Virus record (IMG/VR): IMGVR_UViG_3300026116_000042
Location: 1 to 61,815 of that record
Source: a virus
DNA length: 61,815 nucleotides
Strand: one strand, 5' to 3'
A program made the translations under genes and the position numbers. Below are positions 1-8,221 of this stretch, in pieces (the stretch's first letter is position 1; each line of letters starts with the position of its first letter). Below the pieces are notes generated by a model, which saw only the letters and a program-made list of their open reading frames with translations, was not told the origin of the DNA and ran no database searches.

Positions 1-2
1 AG

Positions 3-533
3 TCCGAGGGTGAGAAGTTCAGTCACACTTATCCTGAGCGAATGTGGCCCAAGCACGCTGAAATGCCACCCCCAGAAGTTGGGTCTGGTTTTTTGCCGAC
101 CCAGCATGGGATTCGATTTGACTATGGCGATCTTCAGGATGTGGTAAATCAGCTCGCAGCAACTCCGATGACTCGTCAGGCCTACCTCCCGATCTGGTTT
201 CCAGAGGACACTGGAGTTGTTCATGGTAAGCGGGTTCCCTGCACACTCGGGTATCACTTCATCATCACCCCGAGCGGATATCTCGACATCTCATACTTCA
301 TGCGATCAACTGACCTGCTAAGGCACTTCCAGGATGACGTCTACATGGCAATGCGACTTGCCCAATGGGTTGTCGAGCGCATCCAGCAGGTGTGGGATGG
401 TCGAGATTCTGGGTCCCCTATCGCTGAGCTCAAGGTTGGCAAGCTGATCTTCCACACTGCCAACATGCATATCTTCGAGGGCGACAACGCGTTGATCGAT
501 TTCTGGAAGACTCAAGATCGGTTGTGGTACTAA
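3..533 (+). CDS. ThyA-family pyrimidine C5-transferase, probable dCMP hydroxymethylase (C-terminal part)
   Basis: The reading frame is open from base 3 and lacks its start; the missing N-terminal part lies at 61519-61815. Seen: FSHTYPERMWPK near the start, the nucleophile Cys in RVPC (codon 240-242), the phosphate-binding RSTD (303-314), and a late HTANMHIF block. These are ThyA-superfamily landmarks. Known: in thymidylate synthase an Asn eleven residues after the Arg of RSxD selects dUMP; T4 dCMP hydroxymethylase has Asp there. Here that codon (336-338) is Asp. I infer hydroxymethylation (or methylation) of dCMP using methylene-tetrahydrofolate, in the cytoplasm, to make a modified precursor for DNA. 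The stop overlaps the start of the dCMP deaminase gene (TAATG). A diverged thymidylate synthase remains possible, but thyX elsewhere makes that redundant. Confidence 0.8.
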   Translation, partial: SEGEKFSHTYPERMWPKHAEMPPPEVGSGFLPTQHGIRFDYGDLQDVVNQLAATPMTRQAYLPIWFPEDTGVVHGKRVPCTLGYHFIITPSGYLDISYFMRSTDLLRHFQDDVYMAMRLAQWVVERIQQVWDGRDSGSPIAELKVGKLIFHTANMHIFEGDNALIDFWKTQDRLWY

Positions 534-967
534 TGGAGCGAATTAGTCGATCAGATATGCTGATGGAGATGGCCTTTACTGCCGCCAAGAGGGGCACATG
601 CAGTAGATTACAGGTCGGGGCAATCATCAGTAAGGATGGTCGAGTTATCTCAACAGGTTACAATGGTGTACCTGCTGGATTGCCCCATTGTGTTCACAAC
701 CACCTCATGCTCGAGAGTGCTGAGATGGGTTGTACTCAGGCTGAACATGCTGAGCGAAACGCCATTTACTATGCGGCTCGGTATGGAACTGCGCTCGAGG
801 GGTCAGTCATCCATACTACCCATGCTCCCTGCGAAAACTGCGCGAGAGCCATTATCAACGCTGGTATTCGACAGGTGACCTACACCATTCCCTATCGCAA
901 GACAGAAGGAATTGACCTTCTCAGGCAGGCGGGGATTGATGTCATCGAAGTGTCAATACATAAGTGA
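533..967 (+). CDS. dCMP/cytidine deaminase family protein
   Basis: Zinc-dependent deaminase of 144 residues, probably converting dCMP to dUMP, the substrate of ThyX. Seen: zinc and catalytic motif HAE at residues 72-74, PCENC at 99-103, and the dCMP-deaminase-like N-terminal TCSRLQVGAII and GYNG blocks. I chose ATG 533 because it forms TAATG with the preceding stop; GTG 524 is possible. It sits directly between the dCMP hydroxymethylase-like gene and the DNA polymerase, so it competes for the same dCMP pool. Length is normal for the family. Confidence 0.88.
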   Translation: MERISRSDMLMEMAFTAAKRGTCSRLQVGAIISKDGRVISTGYNGVPAGLPHCVHNHLMLESAEMGCTQAEHAERNAIYYAARYGTALEGSVIHTTHAPCENCARAIINAGIRQVTYTIPYRKTEGIDLLRQAGIDVIEVSIHK

Positions 968-973
968 TATGAT
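968..973 (+). promoter_or_regulatory. Extended -10 promoter of the polymerase gene
   Basis: TATGAT preceded by TGa (965-967) makes an extended -10. Exactly six bases separate it from ATG 980, so the transcript would begin at or next to the start codon (leaderless). No good -35 is visible. The element overlaps the stop of the dCMP deaminase gene. Confidence 0.5.
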
Positions 974-979
974 GGATAC

Positions 980-3511
980 ATGCCGGTAATCGTTCAATGG
1001 TGCCCATACTGCAATGAGCACGAGGTCCAGTCATTCGCCAAGGGTGCGCTCGACGCTCGTATCGCGGTAGTCACCAATCGTAAGAACTCAGGCAAGTTCC
1101 AGCAGGCCCTTGAACTTGAACTGACCCAAATGGGCCTGGATGTCAATTCCCTGTATTTCACTCCGGTAATCAAGTGTAGTGACTTTGAAACAACTCTCAC
1201 AAACAAGCAACTAAAGGAACATGCGGCAACGCATTTGATTCCCGAGCTTGAGTTACTACCCAATCTCGAACTTGTACTTGCTCTCGGTAATGAGGTACTA
1301 CTTGCCACCACTGGTAAGTCGGGCATTACTAAGTATCGGGCTAAGCCGTTCGATGGACCAAAGGGTTCAACGGTTATCGCCACCATTTCACCGTCAGCTG
1401 TCAATCGTAACCCAGGCCAGAAACCGGGTTACCTTGGTGATCTTCGGTTGTTTGCGAATCGAGCCAAGGGGCAGACATCAGGTATCCCTAAGCCATCATA
1501 CCTGACAGTCGATACCAAAGAGGCATTTCAGAAGATGCTTCGTATCCTCGACATGACTGATGAAATCTACATCGACATCGAGACCAAGGGAGGTGAGTAT
1601 TACGAGGCTGAAAAGGGATCAAAGATGATCTCTCTTGCAGCTACCTGCGTAATCGTCACTCCTCTCGGGGTAAAGAAGCGAACGGTATTCGCTCTACCCC
1701 TTGGCCATGTTCAGTCACCATGGCGCAATCAATGGCAACACATCCTCGAAATCTTCGGTCGCCATTGCAAGAACATTCGTAAGACTGTTGCCCACAATGG
1801 ATCATTCGATCTAAAGTGGCTCATCACCTATGGTGTCCATCTGACTCTAACCTTTGATACAATGCTAGCCATTGCCCTGCTAAACGAGAATGTTCAAAAG
1901 GGCCTCAAGCCTCAGGCAATCGCTCGGCTTGGTGTGGAGCCATGGGGTATCGACACTGGCGACCTGGATAAATACCCAATCAGTGAAGTGCTAGAGTACA
2001 ACGTTCTTGATACTTGGTACATGTACTTCATCAAGCAACAGTTGGTCGAAGAGCTAAAGAAGCAACCTCGTCTTGCTCGGATCATGGCTAAGCTTTGGAT
2101 GCCCGCTCAGAATGAATTGCTCCCATGCGAGATTCGTGGAGCCTGGCTCGATGTTGATCGACTCAAGGAACGCAAGCCAATTGCTCAGCAGAACCTGCTC
2201 GACATCGAACAACGAATTCGAGACGCGGCTGAATTGCCCGACCCCAGTGATCCTGACTGGCCTGCAACGATCAAACATCTGAAGTCTGGTGACAAGCGTA
2301 TTCCCTGGACTGAGAATTTCAATGCCTCGATGTTCGCTCGATGGATGCTGTTCGACTGGTGCGGTCTTCCAGTTGAAGAGCGGGGTAAGGATAAGGAAGA
2401 TGGTCGACCTGGCGATCCAAGTATGCGTGAGGGGTTGCTTGAAGCACTAAAGGGCAAGCATCCAGTTGTTGAACCCATGCTTGAAAGGGTTACAGCTAAC
2501 AAGCACCTAACCTCGTTCTTCAATCCCTATGAGGAGTTGTACGATGAAGATCATCGTATCCACACAACATTCAAGCTGGCGGGCACAGTTACTGGCAGAC
2601 TATCATCCGGGAAGTCCGACCAAGATAAAATCAGTGGTACTCGAGGTAAGATGCGCGGTGTCAACCTGCAGCAAGTACCTCGAGACCCTTTCATTCGAGG
2701 CCTGTTTGGAGCACCTCCGGGTTGGACATTCGTTGAAAGTGACTACAGCCAAATCGAACTTAGGATCGCTGCCTACCTAGCCAACGAAACAACGATGAAG
2801 CACCTGTACTCGATTGGCGAGGACATTCACCTTCAGACTGCTATGCGAGTTACCGGGTTGCCTGCTAGTCAGGTTACCAAGGAGATTCGCAAGAAGGTTG
2901 GTAAGCCGGTTAACTTCGGTTTTCTCTATGGAATGGGCCCAGCAAAGTTCATCGTCACTGCATTTGAGAACTATGGTTCTACCTTCAGCATTGAAGAGGC
3001 CCAGGCTGCTCGCAAGGCCTACTTCGACTTGTATCCCAAATTGCTTCCCTGGCACGCCAAAATGCGTCGCCTCGTCAACGAATATGGGCGCGTCGAAAGT
3101 CCTCTGGGACGCGTCCGGCACCTCCCTGACATCTACTCACCTGATAAGGGGGTGCGCATGGAAGCCGAACGGCAGGCGATCAATAGCCCCGTTCAAGGAT
3201 TCGCTTCTGACCTCGCACTATTGTCGATGATCGTTATCAACCAGCGATTCCGCGAACAGAACATCAAGGGTTACTGCATCGGTCTGGTACATGACGCTCT
3301 CAACTATGAGATTCGTGACGACTACCTGAGTCGGGCTCTCCCGATTATCAAGGATACAATGGAAGACATGGATATTGTCTACAGGAAGTTCGGTACTGTA
3401 GTTGACATCCCGATCATTGCCGACCTCGCCGTGGGTCAACACTGGGGTGACAAGGTCGAGCTTACAGAGGATCAGGTCTACGACTTCAAACTCGAGTATA
3501 AGGGAGCTTAG
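980..3511 (+). CDS. DNA polymerase I family, with UDG-like N-terminal and 3'-5' exonuclease domains
   Basis: Replicative family A polymerase, 843 residues. Seen in order: residues 1-165 resemble the type 4/5 uracil-DNA glycosylase fold (TPVIKC, LALGNEV, a late SPSAVN), but the catalytic GE-PG block is missing, so this domain is probably structural or DNA-binding. The 3'-5' exonuclease carries DIE at 199-201, NGSFD at 273-277 and YNVLDT at 340-345. The polymerase domain has motif A DYSQIELR near 587, motif B RKKVGKPVNFGFLYG near 637-651 and motif C HDA near 770, where most relatives have HDE. Known: SPO1, which has hydroxymethyluracil DNA, also has a UDG-PolA fusion. No 5'-3' exonuclease domain. 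The O-helix aromatic is Phe. Confidence 0.95.
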   Translation: MPVIVQWCPYCNEHEVQSFAKGALDARIAVVTNRKNSGKFQQALELELTQMGLDVNSLYFTPVIKCSDFETTLTNKQLKEHAATHLIPELELLPNLELVLALGNEVLLATTGKSGITKYRAKPFDGPKGSTVIATISPSAVNRNPGQKPGYLGDLRLFANRAKGQTSGIPKPSYLTVDTKEAFQKMLRILDMTDEIYIDIETKGGEYYEAEKGSKMISLAATCVIVTPLGVKKRTVFALPLGHVQSPWRNQWQHILEIFGRHCKNIRKTVAHNGSFDLKWLITYGVHLTLTFDTMLAIALLNENVQKGLKPQAIARLGVEPWGIDTGDLDKYPISEVLEYNVLDTWYMYFIKQQLVEELKKQPRLARIMAKLWMPAQNELLPCEIRGAWLDVDRLKERKPIAQQNLLDIEQRIRDAAELPDPSDPDWPATIKHLKSGDKRIPWTENFNASMFARWMLFDWCGLPVEERGKDKEDGRPGDPSMREGLLEALKGKHPVVEPMLERVTANKHLTSFFNPYEELYDEDHRIHTTFKLAGTVTGRLSSGKSDQDKISGTRGKMRGVNLQQVPRDPFIRGLFGAPPGWTFVESDYSQIELRIAAYLANETTMKHLYSIGEDIHLQTAMRVTGLPASQVTKEIRKKVGKPVNFGFLYGMGPAKFIVTAFENYGSTFSIEEAQAARKAYFDLYPKLLPWHAKMRRLVNEYGRVESPLGRVRHLPDIYSPDKGVRMEAERQAINSPVQGFASDLALLSMIVINQRFREQNIKGYCIGLVHDALNYEIRDDYLSRALPIIKDTMEDMDIVYRKFGTVVDIPIIADLAVGQHWGDKVELTEDQVYDFKLEYKGA

Positions 3512-3535
3512 GGCAGAGCCTAAGAGGTTGATAAA

Positions 3536-3802
3536 ATGATTACAAGGCAGCAAAACTGGTGGCTGCAGACTTGGTACTGCGAAGTCTGTAGGGTCACAAT
3601 CAGGAAGCATCACCGCTCTCGCCATCTTCAAGGTAAGGGTCACCTCGCTCGAAGTATGAGTGAAGGTCCACTTCTTGCTAGTGACCTCGCATTCGCCTCC
3701 TTTCTTGCTACCTTCGATGCTCGGCGATTTGCCGGACTGGAATTGATTATCTATAGGCAACAGAAGGAGTTGATCTACAATGGCCAATCGCAACCGGTGT
3801 AA
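3536..3802 (+). CDS. Small zinc-finger protein
   Basis: Protein of 88 residues. Seen: residues 13-40 read WYCEVCRV then HHRSRHLQGKGH, a CxxC followed by two spaced His, like U1-type or C2H2 fingers that bind RNA or DNA. Weak Shine-Dalgarno (AAGAGG) ten bases before ATG. Lies 24 bp after the polymerase gene and overlaps the next small gene by 23 bp, so it belongs to the same operon. Function unknown. Confidence 0.6.
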   Translation: MITRQQNWWLQTWYCEVCRVTIRKHHRSRHLQGKGHLARSMSEGPLLASDLAFASFLATFDARRFAGLELIIYRQQKELIYNGQSQPV

Positions 3803-3959
3803 CAAGACAGGCAAGATTATCTTCAGCACTGAACTCGATGCCAAAATCGCACTCGCCAGGCGGGTGTGGAAAGATAAAGGCGAACAGCGATACTACCGCT
3901 GCCCAGTCTCAAGTCACTTCCATCTAACATCTGAGCCGGCTCGAAAGGAGGCAGCATGA
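3780..3959 (+). CDS. Small Cys-containing protein (59 aa)
   Basis: A good Shine-Dalgarno (AAGGAG) precedes ATG 3780 and the stop overlaps the next gene's ATG (ATGA). Seen: NRCNKTGKIIF near the start and YRCPVSSHFHLTS near the end. This matches the plan of common small phage proteins whose C-terminal motif is CPxCxxWHLT, here with the second Cys replaced by Ser. Probably a degenerate zinc ribbon. No function known. Confidence 0.6.
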   Translation: MANRNRCNKTGKIIFSTELDAKIALARRVWKDKGEQRYYRCPVSSHFHLTSEPARKEAA

Positions 3960-4369
3960 CCATTTACCTTTACATGGGTCGGCGATTCAATACGTCAGGT
4001 CGACTTCTGCACTTCTACCACAATCCTGAAACTCAAGGGGCCATGGGAATGAGGGGACCCCTTGTACCGGCAGCCAAGATCGGGGCTCAGATCGACATTA
4101 CCTTTGAGGGAGAATCTTTCTTCACTAAGGGAACTAAGGCTCCCAAGATCGTGGGTTACATGGAAGATGAACTTCTGCGATCGGACTGGGAAGCTAAGAG
4201 TATCGCTGATGTGAACATCTATAATCTTCGCCAGCGAGAGAAGAAGATGAATCGTGAGAATCCCACACCTATGGAGCGAGCCATTCGTACCATTCAAATC
4301 TCGCTGATCGACTTGCCTCGAGCTGAGAAGCAAGCTGTAGTGGCATACATTCTCGGTCAACTACTATAG
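3956..4369 (+). CDS. Hypothetical protein (137 aa)
   Basis: Not recognised. Soluble, no membrane segment. The N-terminal half looks like a small beta domain (MTIYLYMGRRF) and the C-terminal 40 residues are helical with charged heptads. Its start overlaps the previous gene, and an AAAGGAGG Shine-Dalgarno lies upstream of ATG 3956. It closes the polymerase operon; a new promoter follows at 4385. Confidence 0.6.
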   Translation: MTIYLYMGRRFNTSGRLLHFYHNPETQGAMGMRGPLVPAAKIGAQIDITFEGESFFTKGTKAPKIVGYMEDELLRSDWEAKSIADVNIYNLRQREKKMNRENPTPMERAIRTIQISLIDLPRAEKQAVVAYILGQLL

Positions 4370-4384
4370 CCGGGAAATGAGTCA

Positions 4385-4413
4385 TTGACTCGCAAATCCG
4401 TCATTGGTAGGAT
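4385..4413 (+). promoter_or_regulatory. Promoter of the nuclease/ATPase operon
   Basis: TTGACT (4385-4390), 17 bp, TAGGAT (4408-4413). A leader of about 27 bases follows, with TAGGAG as Shine-Dalgarno before TTG 4447. Confidence 0.7.
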
Positions 4414-4446
4414 AGGGTAACTATTCTTTTCAACTAGGAGTTATCC

Positions 4447-5565
4447 TTGCCCGCCACAAATATCGGCATGCCGTTGTCGTCATCTCAAGGGTTGTATTGG
4501 GACCCATCGGCAAATGGTGGTGAAGGTGCACGCATCTCCACTCACTCGATGCTCAAGACGTTCCGCAGATGTCCCAAGCAAGCGGAGTTCAAATACGTCC
4601 ATCGACTCAAGCCTAAGAGACTCGGTTCACCGCTGAAGCGAGGTACTTGGGTTCACGCTCTCCTCGAAGCCTATCACAAGGGCGAAGACTGGAAAGCTGT
4701 TCACGCCAAGTACAGTGCCCAGTTCGCCAAGCTCTTCGATGAAGAGAAGGATTACTATGGTGACATGCCGACTGAGATTTATACAATCATGCAGTCGTAC
4801 ATGTGGCACTACAAAAATGATCCTTGGGAATGGATCGACGCCGAGTTCCAGCTCGAGGCCAAGCTACCCGATGGTACTATCTATCGAGGTAAAGTCGATG
4901 CCTTGATCCGCAATCAATTCGGTCTATGGCTGGTCGATAACAAAACCCACAAGACTCTGCCCGACCACAGCTTCCGCCTTCTCGATTCACAGTCTGCCCT
5001 ATATCTATGGGCCGCATGGGAGAATGGCCTCGACGTCCAGGGATTCATCTGGAACTACATTCGATGGAAGGCCCCAGCAGTTCCTGAGCTCGTCGATCGT
5101 AACCGTCGGATCACTGATCGGGCTTCGATCGACACTGACTATCCGACTATGTATCGAACGCTGAAACGATACAAGGAGGAACATCCTGACACCTTTGTGA
5201 TTCGTGACAAGGACCGGGACCGTCTTCGGATGCTGCAGGCTCAGCGGTATGAGTTCGGTAAGCCTCAGACTTCAGAATTCTTCCGCCGCGACGTGCTTGA
5301 GAAGGATGTCGATTTCGTCGAGCGGGTAGTTCAGGGCAACTACACGACTTCGCTGAGGATGCATGACTATGACTTCAGCAACCCCGATTACGTCGAGCGA
5401 GTGACAGAGCGAGGCTGCAGTTTCTCATGCAGTTATCTCGACCTTTGCACCGCAGAACTAATGGGGGCTAACACCAGAAACCTCATTCGCAATAACTACA
5501 CAGTCGGTGACCCTAACGATTACTACAACGATAAGGCCGGCGACTTCGACAAGGAAGAGAAGTAA
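4447..5565 (+). CDS. Cas4/RecB-like PD-(D/E)XK exonuclease with Fe-S cluster cysteines
   Basis: Nuclease of 372 residues, likely a 5'-end resecting exonuclease for recombination or replication. Seen: FRRCPKQ near residue 40, GKVDAL followed by LWLVDNKTHK near 140-160 (the D...D-x-K nuclease core), and a C-terminal CSFSCSYLDLC cluster which, with the early Cys, would hold a 4Fe-4S cluster as in Cas4/AddB proteins. The start is TTG, six bases after TAGGAG; the next ATG is nine codons on. Translationally coupled (TAATG) to the RecA-like ATPase, a usual partner in phage recombination modules. Confidence 0.88.
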   Translation: MPATNIGMPLSSSQGLYWDPSANGGEGARISTHSMLKTFRRCPKQAEFKYVHRLKPKRLGSPLKRGTWVHALLEAYHKGEDWKAVHAKYSAQFAKLFDEEKDYYGDMPTEIYTIMQSYMWHYKNDPWEWIDAEFQLEAKLPDGTIYRGKVDALIRNQFGLWLVDNKTHKTLPDHSFRLLDSQSALYLWAAWENGLDVQGFIWNYIRWKAPAVPELVDRNRRITDRASIDTDYPTMYRTLKRYKEEHPDTFVIRDKDRDRLRMLQAQRYEFGKPQTSEFFRRDVLEKDVDFVERVVQGNYTTSLRMHDYDFSNPDYVERVTERGCSFSCSYLDLCTAELMGANTRNLIRNNYTVGDPNDYYNDKAGDFDKEEK

Positions 5566-6359
5566 TGGCTGCTAAGGACTATGAAGCGATTGCCCGCGCG
5601 AGGATCACCAAACCCTCTTCAATCAAGAAGTGGCCGCGGATCATGATCGTGGCTCGCAACAAGAAAGGCAAATCCACATTCTGCCTCACTGCAGGTGTGG
5701 ACAAGATCCTCATCCTCGATCCCGAACATGGTACAGATGAGATGAAGAAGTCAGATCCTAGTGTCTGGCATATCGAGAAGTGGGAGGACCTCGATGACGT
5801 TTTGAACTATCTTCGATTCTCCACACATCCGTATCAATGGGTTGCGGTCGATGGTCTCACCAAGCTGAGCAACATGGCGCTGAAGTACGTTATGAAGCTT
5901 CAGGAAGAGAAGTCGCTCGATCGCATTCCTGGCATGGTGCAGCAGCGAGACTATGGTAAGGCCGGCGAGCTGATGAAGGACATGCTCACGCGGTTCCATA
6001 ACCTGCAGATGGGGGTTATCTTCACTTCGCAGGAGAGGCAGGACGAGGCGTTCGATTCTGAGGAAGACTCGGATGTTGAAACGCCTGCTTCGATGTACAT
6101 TGCTGATCTGCCTAAGGGTGTTCGAGGCTACGTCAACTCCATCGTCGATGTGATTGGTCGACTCTACATTGTCAAGGAGGATGGCAAAACTGAGCGCCGC
6201 CTCTGGATTGGTGAGTCGCTGAAGTATGACACCGGCTATCGATCCGACTTCACCCTGCCCGACTACATCCGAAGCCCAACAGTGCCCAAGCTTGTGAGGC
6301 TGATGCGCACTGGATCAGATAAGCCGCCTGCCAACCGTGCAGTTGCGACCAAGAAGTAA
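5565..6359 (+). CDS. RecA-like AAA ATPase (Sak4-type recombinase)
   Basis: ATPase of 264 residues, probably a single-strand annealing/exchange partner for the upstream nuclease. Seen: Walker A variant ARNKKGKST near residue 29 (first Gly replaced by Ala), LILDPEHG, and Walker B WVAVDGL near 100. The family (Sak4, phage nucleotide-binding proteins) is RecA-core only, which fits the size. Starts with the overlapping TAATG. Followed by its own transcriptional break and the ssDNA-binding-like gene. Confidence 0.8.
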   Translation: MAAKDYEAIARARITKPSSIKKWPRIMIVARNKKGKSTFCLTAGVDKILILDPEHGTDEMKKSDPSVWHIEKWEDLDDVLNYLRFSTHPYQWVAVDGLTKLSNMALKYVMKLQEEKSLDRIPGMVQQRDYGKAGELMKDMLTRFHNLQMGVIFTSQERQDEAFDSEEDSDVETPASMYIADLPKGVRGYVNSIVDVIGRLYIVKEDGKTERRLWIGESLKYDTGYRSDFTLPDYIRSPTVPKLVRLMRTGSDKPPANRAVATKK

Positions 6360-6370
6360 GAATGGAGACC

Positions 6371-6399
6371 TTGGAATAGTAACTCCCCATTGATAAACT
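6371..6399 (+). promoter_or_regulatory. Promoter of the ssDNA-binding-like gene
   Basis: TTGGAA (6371-6376), 17 bp, TAAACT (6394-6399), about 33 bp before ATG 6432, with AAAGGAAACC as ribosome site. Confidence 0.6.
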
Positions 6400-6431
6400 A
6401 GGTATTACCAGCTCACAAGCAAAGGAAACCA

Positions 6432-7235
6432 ATGGCAACCTCAAGAAATATCGACTTTTCCAACGTCAAGGATGGCGGCGGAAACTTCACCAAGAAGCGG
6501 GTCAAGGAGGGGGACTACCTCGCCAAGATCACCAAGGTCGACGATGCGGAGTCGAAGGAGGACAAGGTGCCCATGTACCTGTTCACCATCGTTCTTCAGA
6601 ACAAGGCGAACGCATCGTACCCCTACTACTGCAAGCTCGCCGAGAACCAGCTCTGGAAGCTCCGCAACCTGTTCATCGCCGGCGGCAAGACCGTCCCGAA
6701 GTCCAAGGTCAAGGTCGATCCCAACCAGCTGGTCGGTAAGCTCATCGGGGTGACCATGGAGGACAGCGAATACGAGAAGGATGGTAAGACGATCGAGCAG
6801 TCCGAGGTCGCAGCTGTCTTCCCGGCCGCTGAGCTCGATGGCTCGGGCGACGACGACTCTGACGGTGCGGTCGAAGACGATGACGAAGACGAGGATGACT
6901 CGCTCGACGACATCGAAGACACCGACGCCGAGGAGGAGATCGAGGAGGAGCCGGAGCCGGTGCTCGATCGTACCGAACTCAAGGCAGCGATCAAGGCACT
7001 CGACCCCACCGCCGTCTTCAAGAAGTCCGAGAGCGACGGCGACCTGCTCGATCGTCTCACCGACCTGCAGGCGGACAACGCCACGGTCGATGACGAAGAG
7101 GAGGAAGATGACGAAGATGAGGTCATCGAGGTCGCTCCTGCCAAGAAGGCCCCCGCCCGCAAGACGGCAGCCAAGAAGCCGGCTGCTGACATCGACGATG
7201 ACGAGCTCGAAGGGCTCGATGTCGACGATCTCTAG
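6432..7235 (+). CDS. Single-stranded-DNA-binding-like protein with acidic tail
   Basis: Protein of 267 residues. Residues 1-120 resemble phage DUF669/SSB-like single-domain proteins; the rest is low-complexity acidic, broken by a Lys/Ala stretch (APAKKAPARKTAAKK), and ends in DDDELEGLDVDDL, comparable to the acidic protein-docking tip of SSB. I infer ssDNA coating during replication/recombination beside the nuclease and RecA-like ATPase. Codons here are much more GC-ending than in its neighbours, like the capsid gene, which suggests very high expression. It has its own promoter and terminator. Confidence 0.65.
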   Translation: MATSRNIDFSNVKDGGGNFTKKRVKEGDYLAKITKVDDAESKEDKVPMYLFTIVLQNKANASYPYYCKLAENQLWKLRNLFIAGGKTVPKSKVKVDPNQLVGKLIGVTMEDSEYEKDGKTIEQSEVAAVFPAAELDGSGDDDSDGAVEDDDEDEDDSLDDIEDTDAEEEIEEEPEPVLDRTELKAAIKALDPTAVFKKSESDGDLLDRLTDLQADNATVDDEEEEDDEDEVIEVAPAKKAPARKTAAKKPAADIDDDELEGLDVDDL

Positions 7236-7261
7236 GATAACGCGCCTGTCCTAGATACACC

Positions 7262-7296
7262 AACCGCCCTGACTCTCCCCCCGAGTTGGGGCGGTT
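7262..7296 (+). terminator. Hairpin terminator after the ssDNA-binding-like gene
   Basis: Perfect 8-bp stem AACCGCCC (7262-7269) / GGGCGGTT (7289-7296), loop 19 bases, GC-rich stem; no long T run, common in actinobacterial phages. Confidence 0.65.
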
Positions 7297-7311
7297 CGGT
7301 GTTTGAAACGG

Positions 7312-7341
7312 TTGACCAATCATAGTGTGGATTGGTAGCAT
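7312..7341 (+). promoter_or_regulatory. Promoter of the VRR-NUC gene
   Basis: TTGACC (7312-7317), 18 bp, TAGCAT (7336-7341), 36 bp before ATG 7378. Confidence 0.65.
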
Positions 7342-7377
7342 TCGATTATCATCCACACCCCAAGAAAGGAGGGGAAC

Positions 7378-7680
7378 ATGAGTCAGCCAGAATCCCGACT
7401 ACAGCGCAAGATTCAGGATGCCCTGAAGCTTGAGGGTTACTTTGTCTTCAAGGTGCACGGCTCGGAGTATATGATGGCGGGTCTGCCCGACCTGATCGTC
7501 TGCGCCCGAGGCCTGTTCATTGGCTTGGAAGTCAAGCTCCCCTCGACTCGAGGCGATGTTTCTCCGCGACAGTCAGTTGTACACAGTCAGATCAACAATG
7601 CTGGCGGCATCGCTCGTGTAGTGTGCTCGCCGCAGGAGGCCCTTGACGTAGTCAGTGGGGCGCTTGCCGCGGTCGTATAA
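7378..7680 (+). CDS. VRR-NUC domain nuclease
   Basis: Protein of 100 residues, the usual size of stand-alone phage VRR-NUC (Holliday-junction-resolvase-like) nucleases. Seen: an N-terminal Glu helix (PESRLQRKIQDAL), KVHGSEYMMAGLPDLIV with the catalytic GxPDL, then GLEVKLPS supplying the E-x-K, and PRQSVVHSQINNAGG. Acts on branched DNA or replication intermediates (inferred from family). Strong Shine-Dalgarno AAAGGAGG before ATG. Confidence 0.85.
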   Translation: MSQPESRLQRKIQDALKLEGYFVFKVHGSEYMMAGLPDLIVCARGLFIGLEVKLPSTRGDVSPRQSVVHSQINNAGGIARVVCSPQEALDVVSGALAAVV

Positions 7681-7681
7681 C

Positions 7682-7924
7682 GTGAGCCTCCTTATGAATC
7701 CCTCAGAAACCGATCAAGCGCGCTTGCAGTGGCGCCGCGCATTGCCTGAGCAAGTTGTCAGGTCGCTTGCTGCGGATTACTTGCGCGGTAAACGGGATCC
7801 GGAATTCATAGATGCTTATGCAGAGTACAAAGCGAGATACGAGCTAACTGACAATCAAGCCGCTGCGGTATCGCCAAATTCCTCCAGGTCCAGGCGGCGA
7901 CGCAATCGACGCAATAGCCAATAG
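7682..7924 (+). CDS. Hypothetical protein with basic tail (80 aa)
   Basis: Not recognised. I start at GTG 7682, directly after the nuclease stop; ATG 7694 and GTG 7655 are alternatives and none has a clear Shine-Dalgarno. The protein is helical and ends in an Arg-rich stretch (RSRRRRNRRNSQ), which suggests nucleic-acid contact. Coding is supported only by the open frame and operon position. Confidence 0.45.
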   Translation: MSLLMNPSETDQARLQWRRALPEQVVRSLAADYLRGKRDPEFIDAYAEYKARYELTDNQAAAVSPNSSRSRRRRNRRNSQ

Positions 7925-8014
7925 GGGCAATCAGTCGATCGCAATATGCGGGGCGATTAGGGAGCAACCTGATGCGCTTACAATTGATCCTCGCAATCAT
8001 GCAATGATGCACGC

Positions 8015-8152
8015 ATGACCGCCTCGAAGAAATCCCAGCCCAAGAACGCCGCCCTCAAAACGACGCTCAAGAAGAAGCAGATGTCGGAGAACATGTCCGA
8101 CAAGATCGCCAAGACGACAAAGCACGCCGGTGCTGGTCGCAAGAAGAAGTAG
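8015..8152 (+). CDS. Lys-rich small basic protein (45 aa)
   Basis: Runs from ATG 8015 to TAG 8152. The 45-residue product is nearly all Lys, Ala, Ser and Thr and ends in GAGRKKK. No Shine-Dalgarno; AATGAT sits six bases before ATG, so it may be leaderless like other genes here. Possibly a histone-tail-like DNA-binding protein. Codons are GC-ending, which favours real coding. Confidence 0.5.
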   Translation: MTASKKSQPKNAALKTTLKKKQMSENMSDKIAKTTKHAGAGRKKK

Positions 8153-8221
8153 CTACACAGCAACCGACCCCCACGTCCGGATCAGGGAACAGAGTGGGGG
8201 CCAGTTGGTGTGTGGGAGGAT

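Noticed and set aside
4447-5565. Cas4 as part of a phage CRISPR system
   Set aside because: No Cas1/Cas2 or array; neighbours are recombinase and ssDNA-binding-like protein, the common phage setting.
6472-7254. Alternative plus-strand frames inside the ssDNA-binding-like gene
   Set aside because: Arg/Ser/Thr-rich products from shifted reading of acidic repeats; no start signals.
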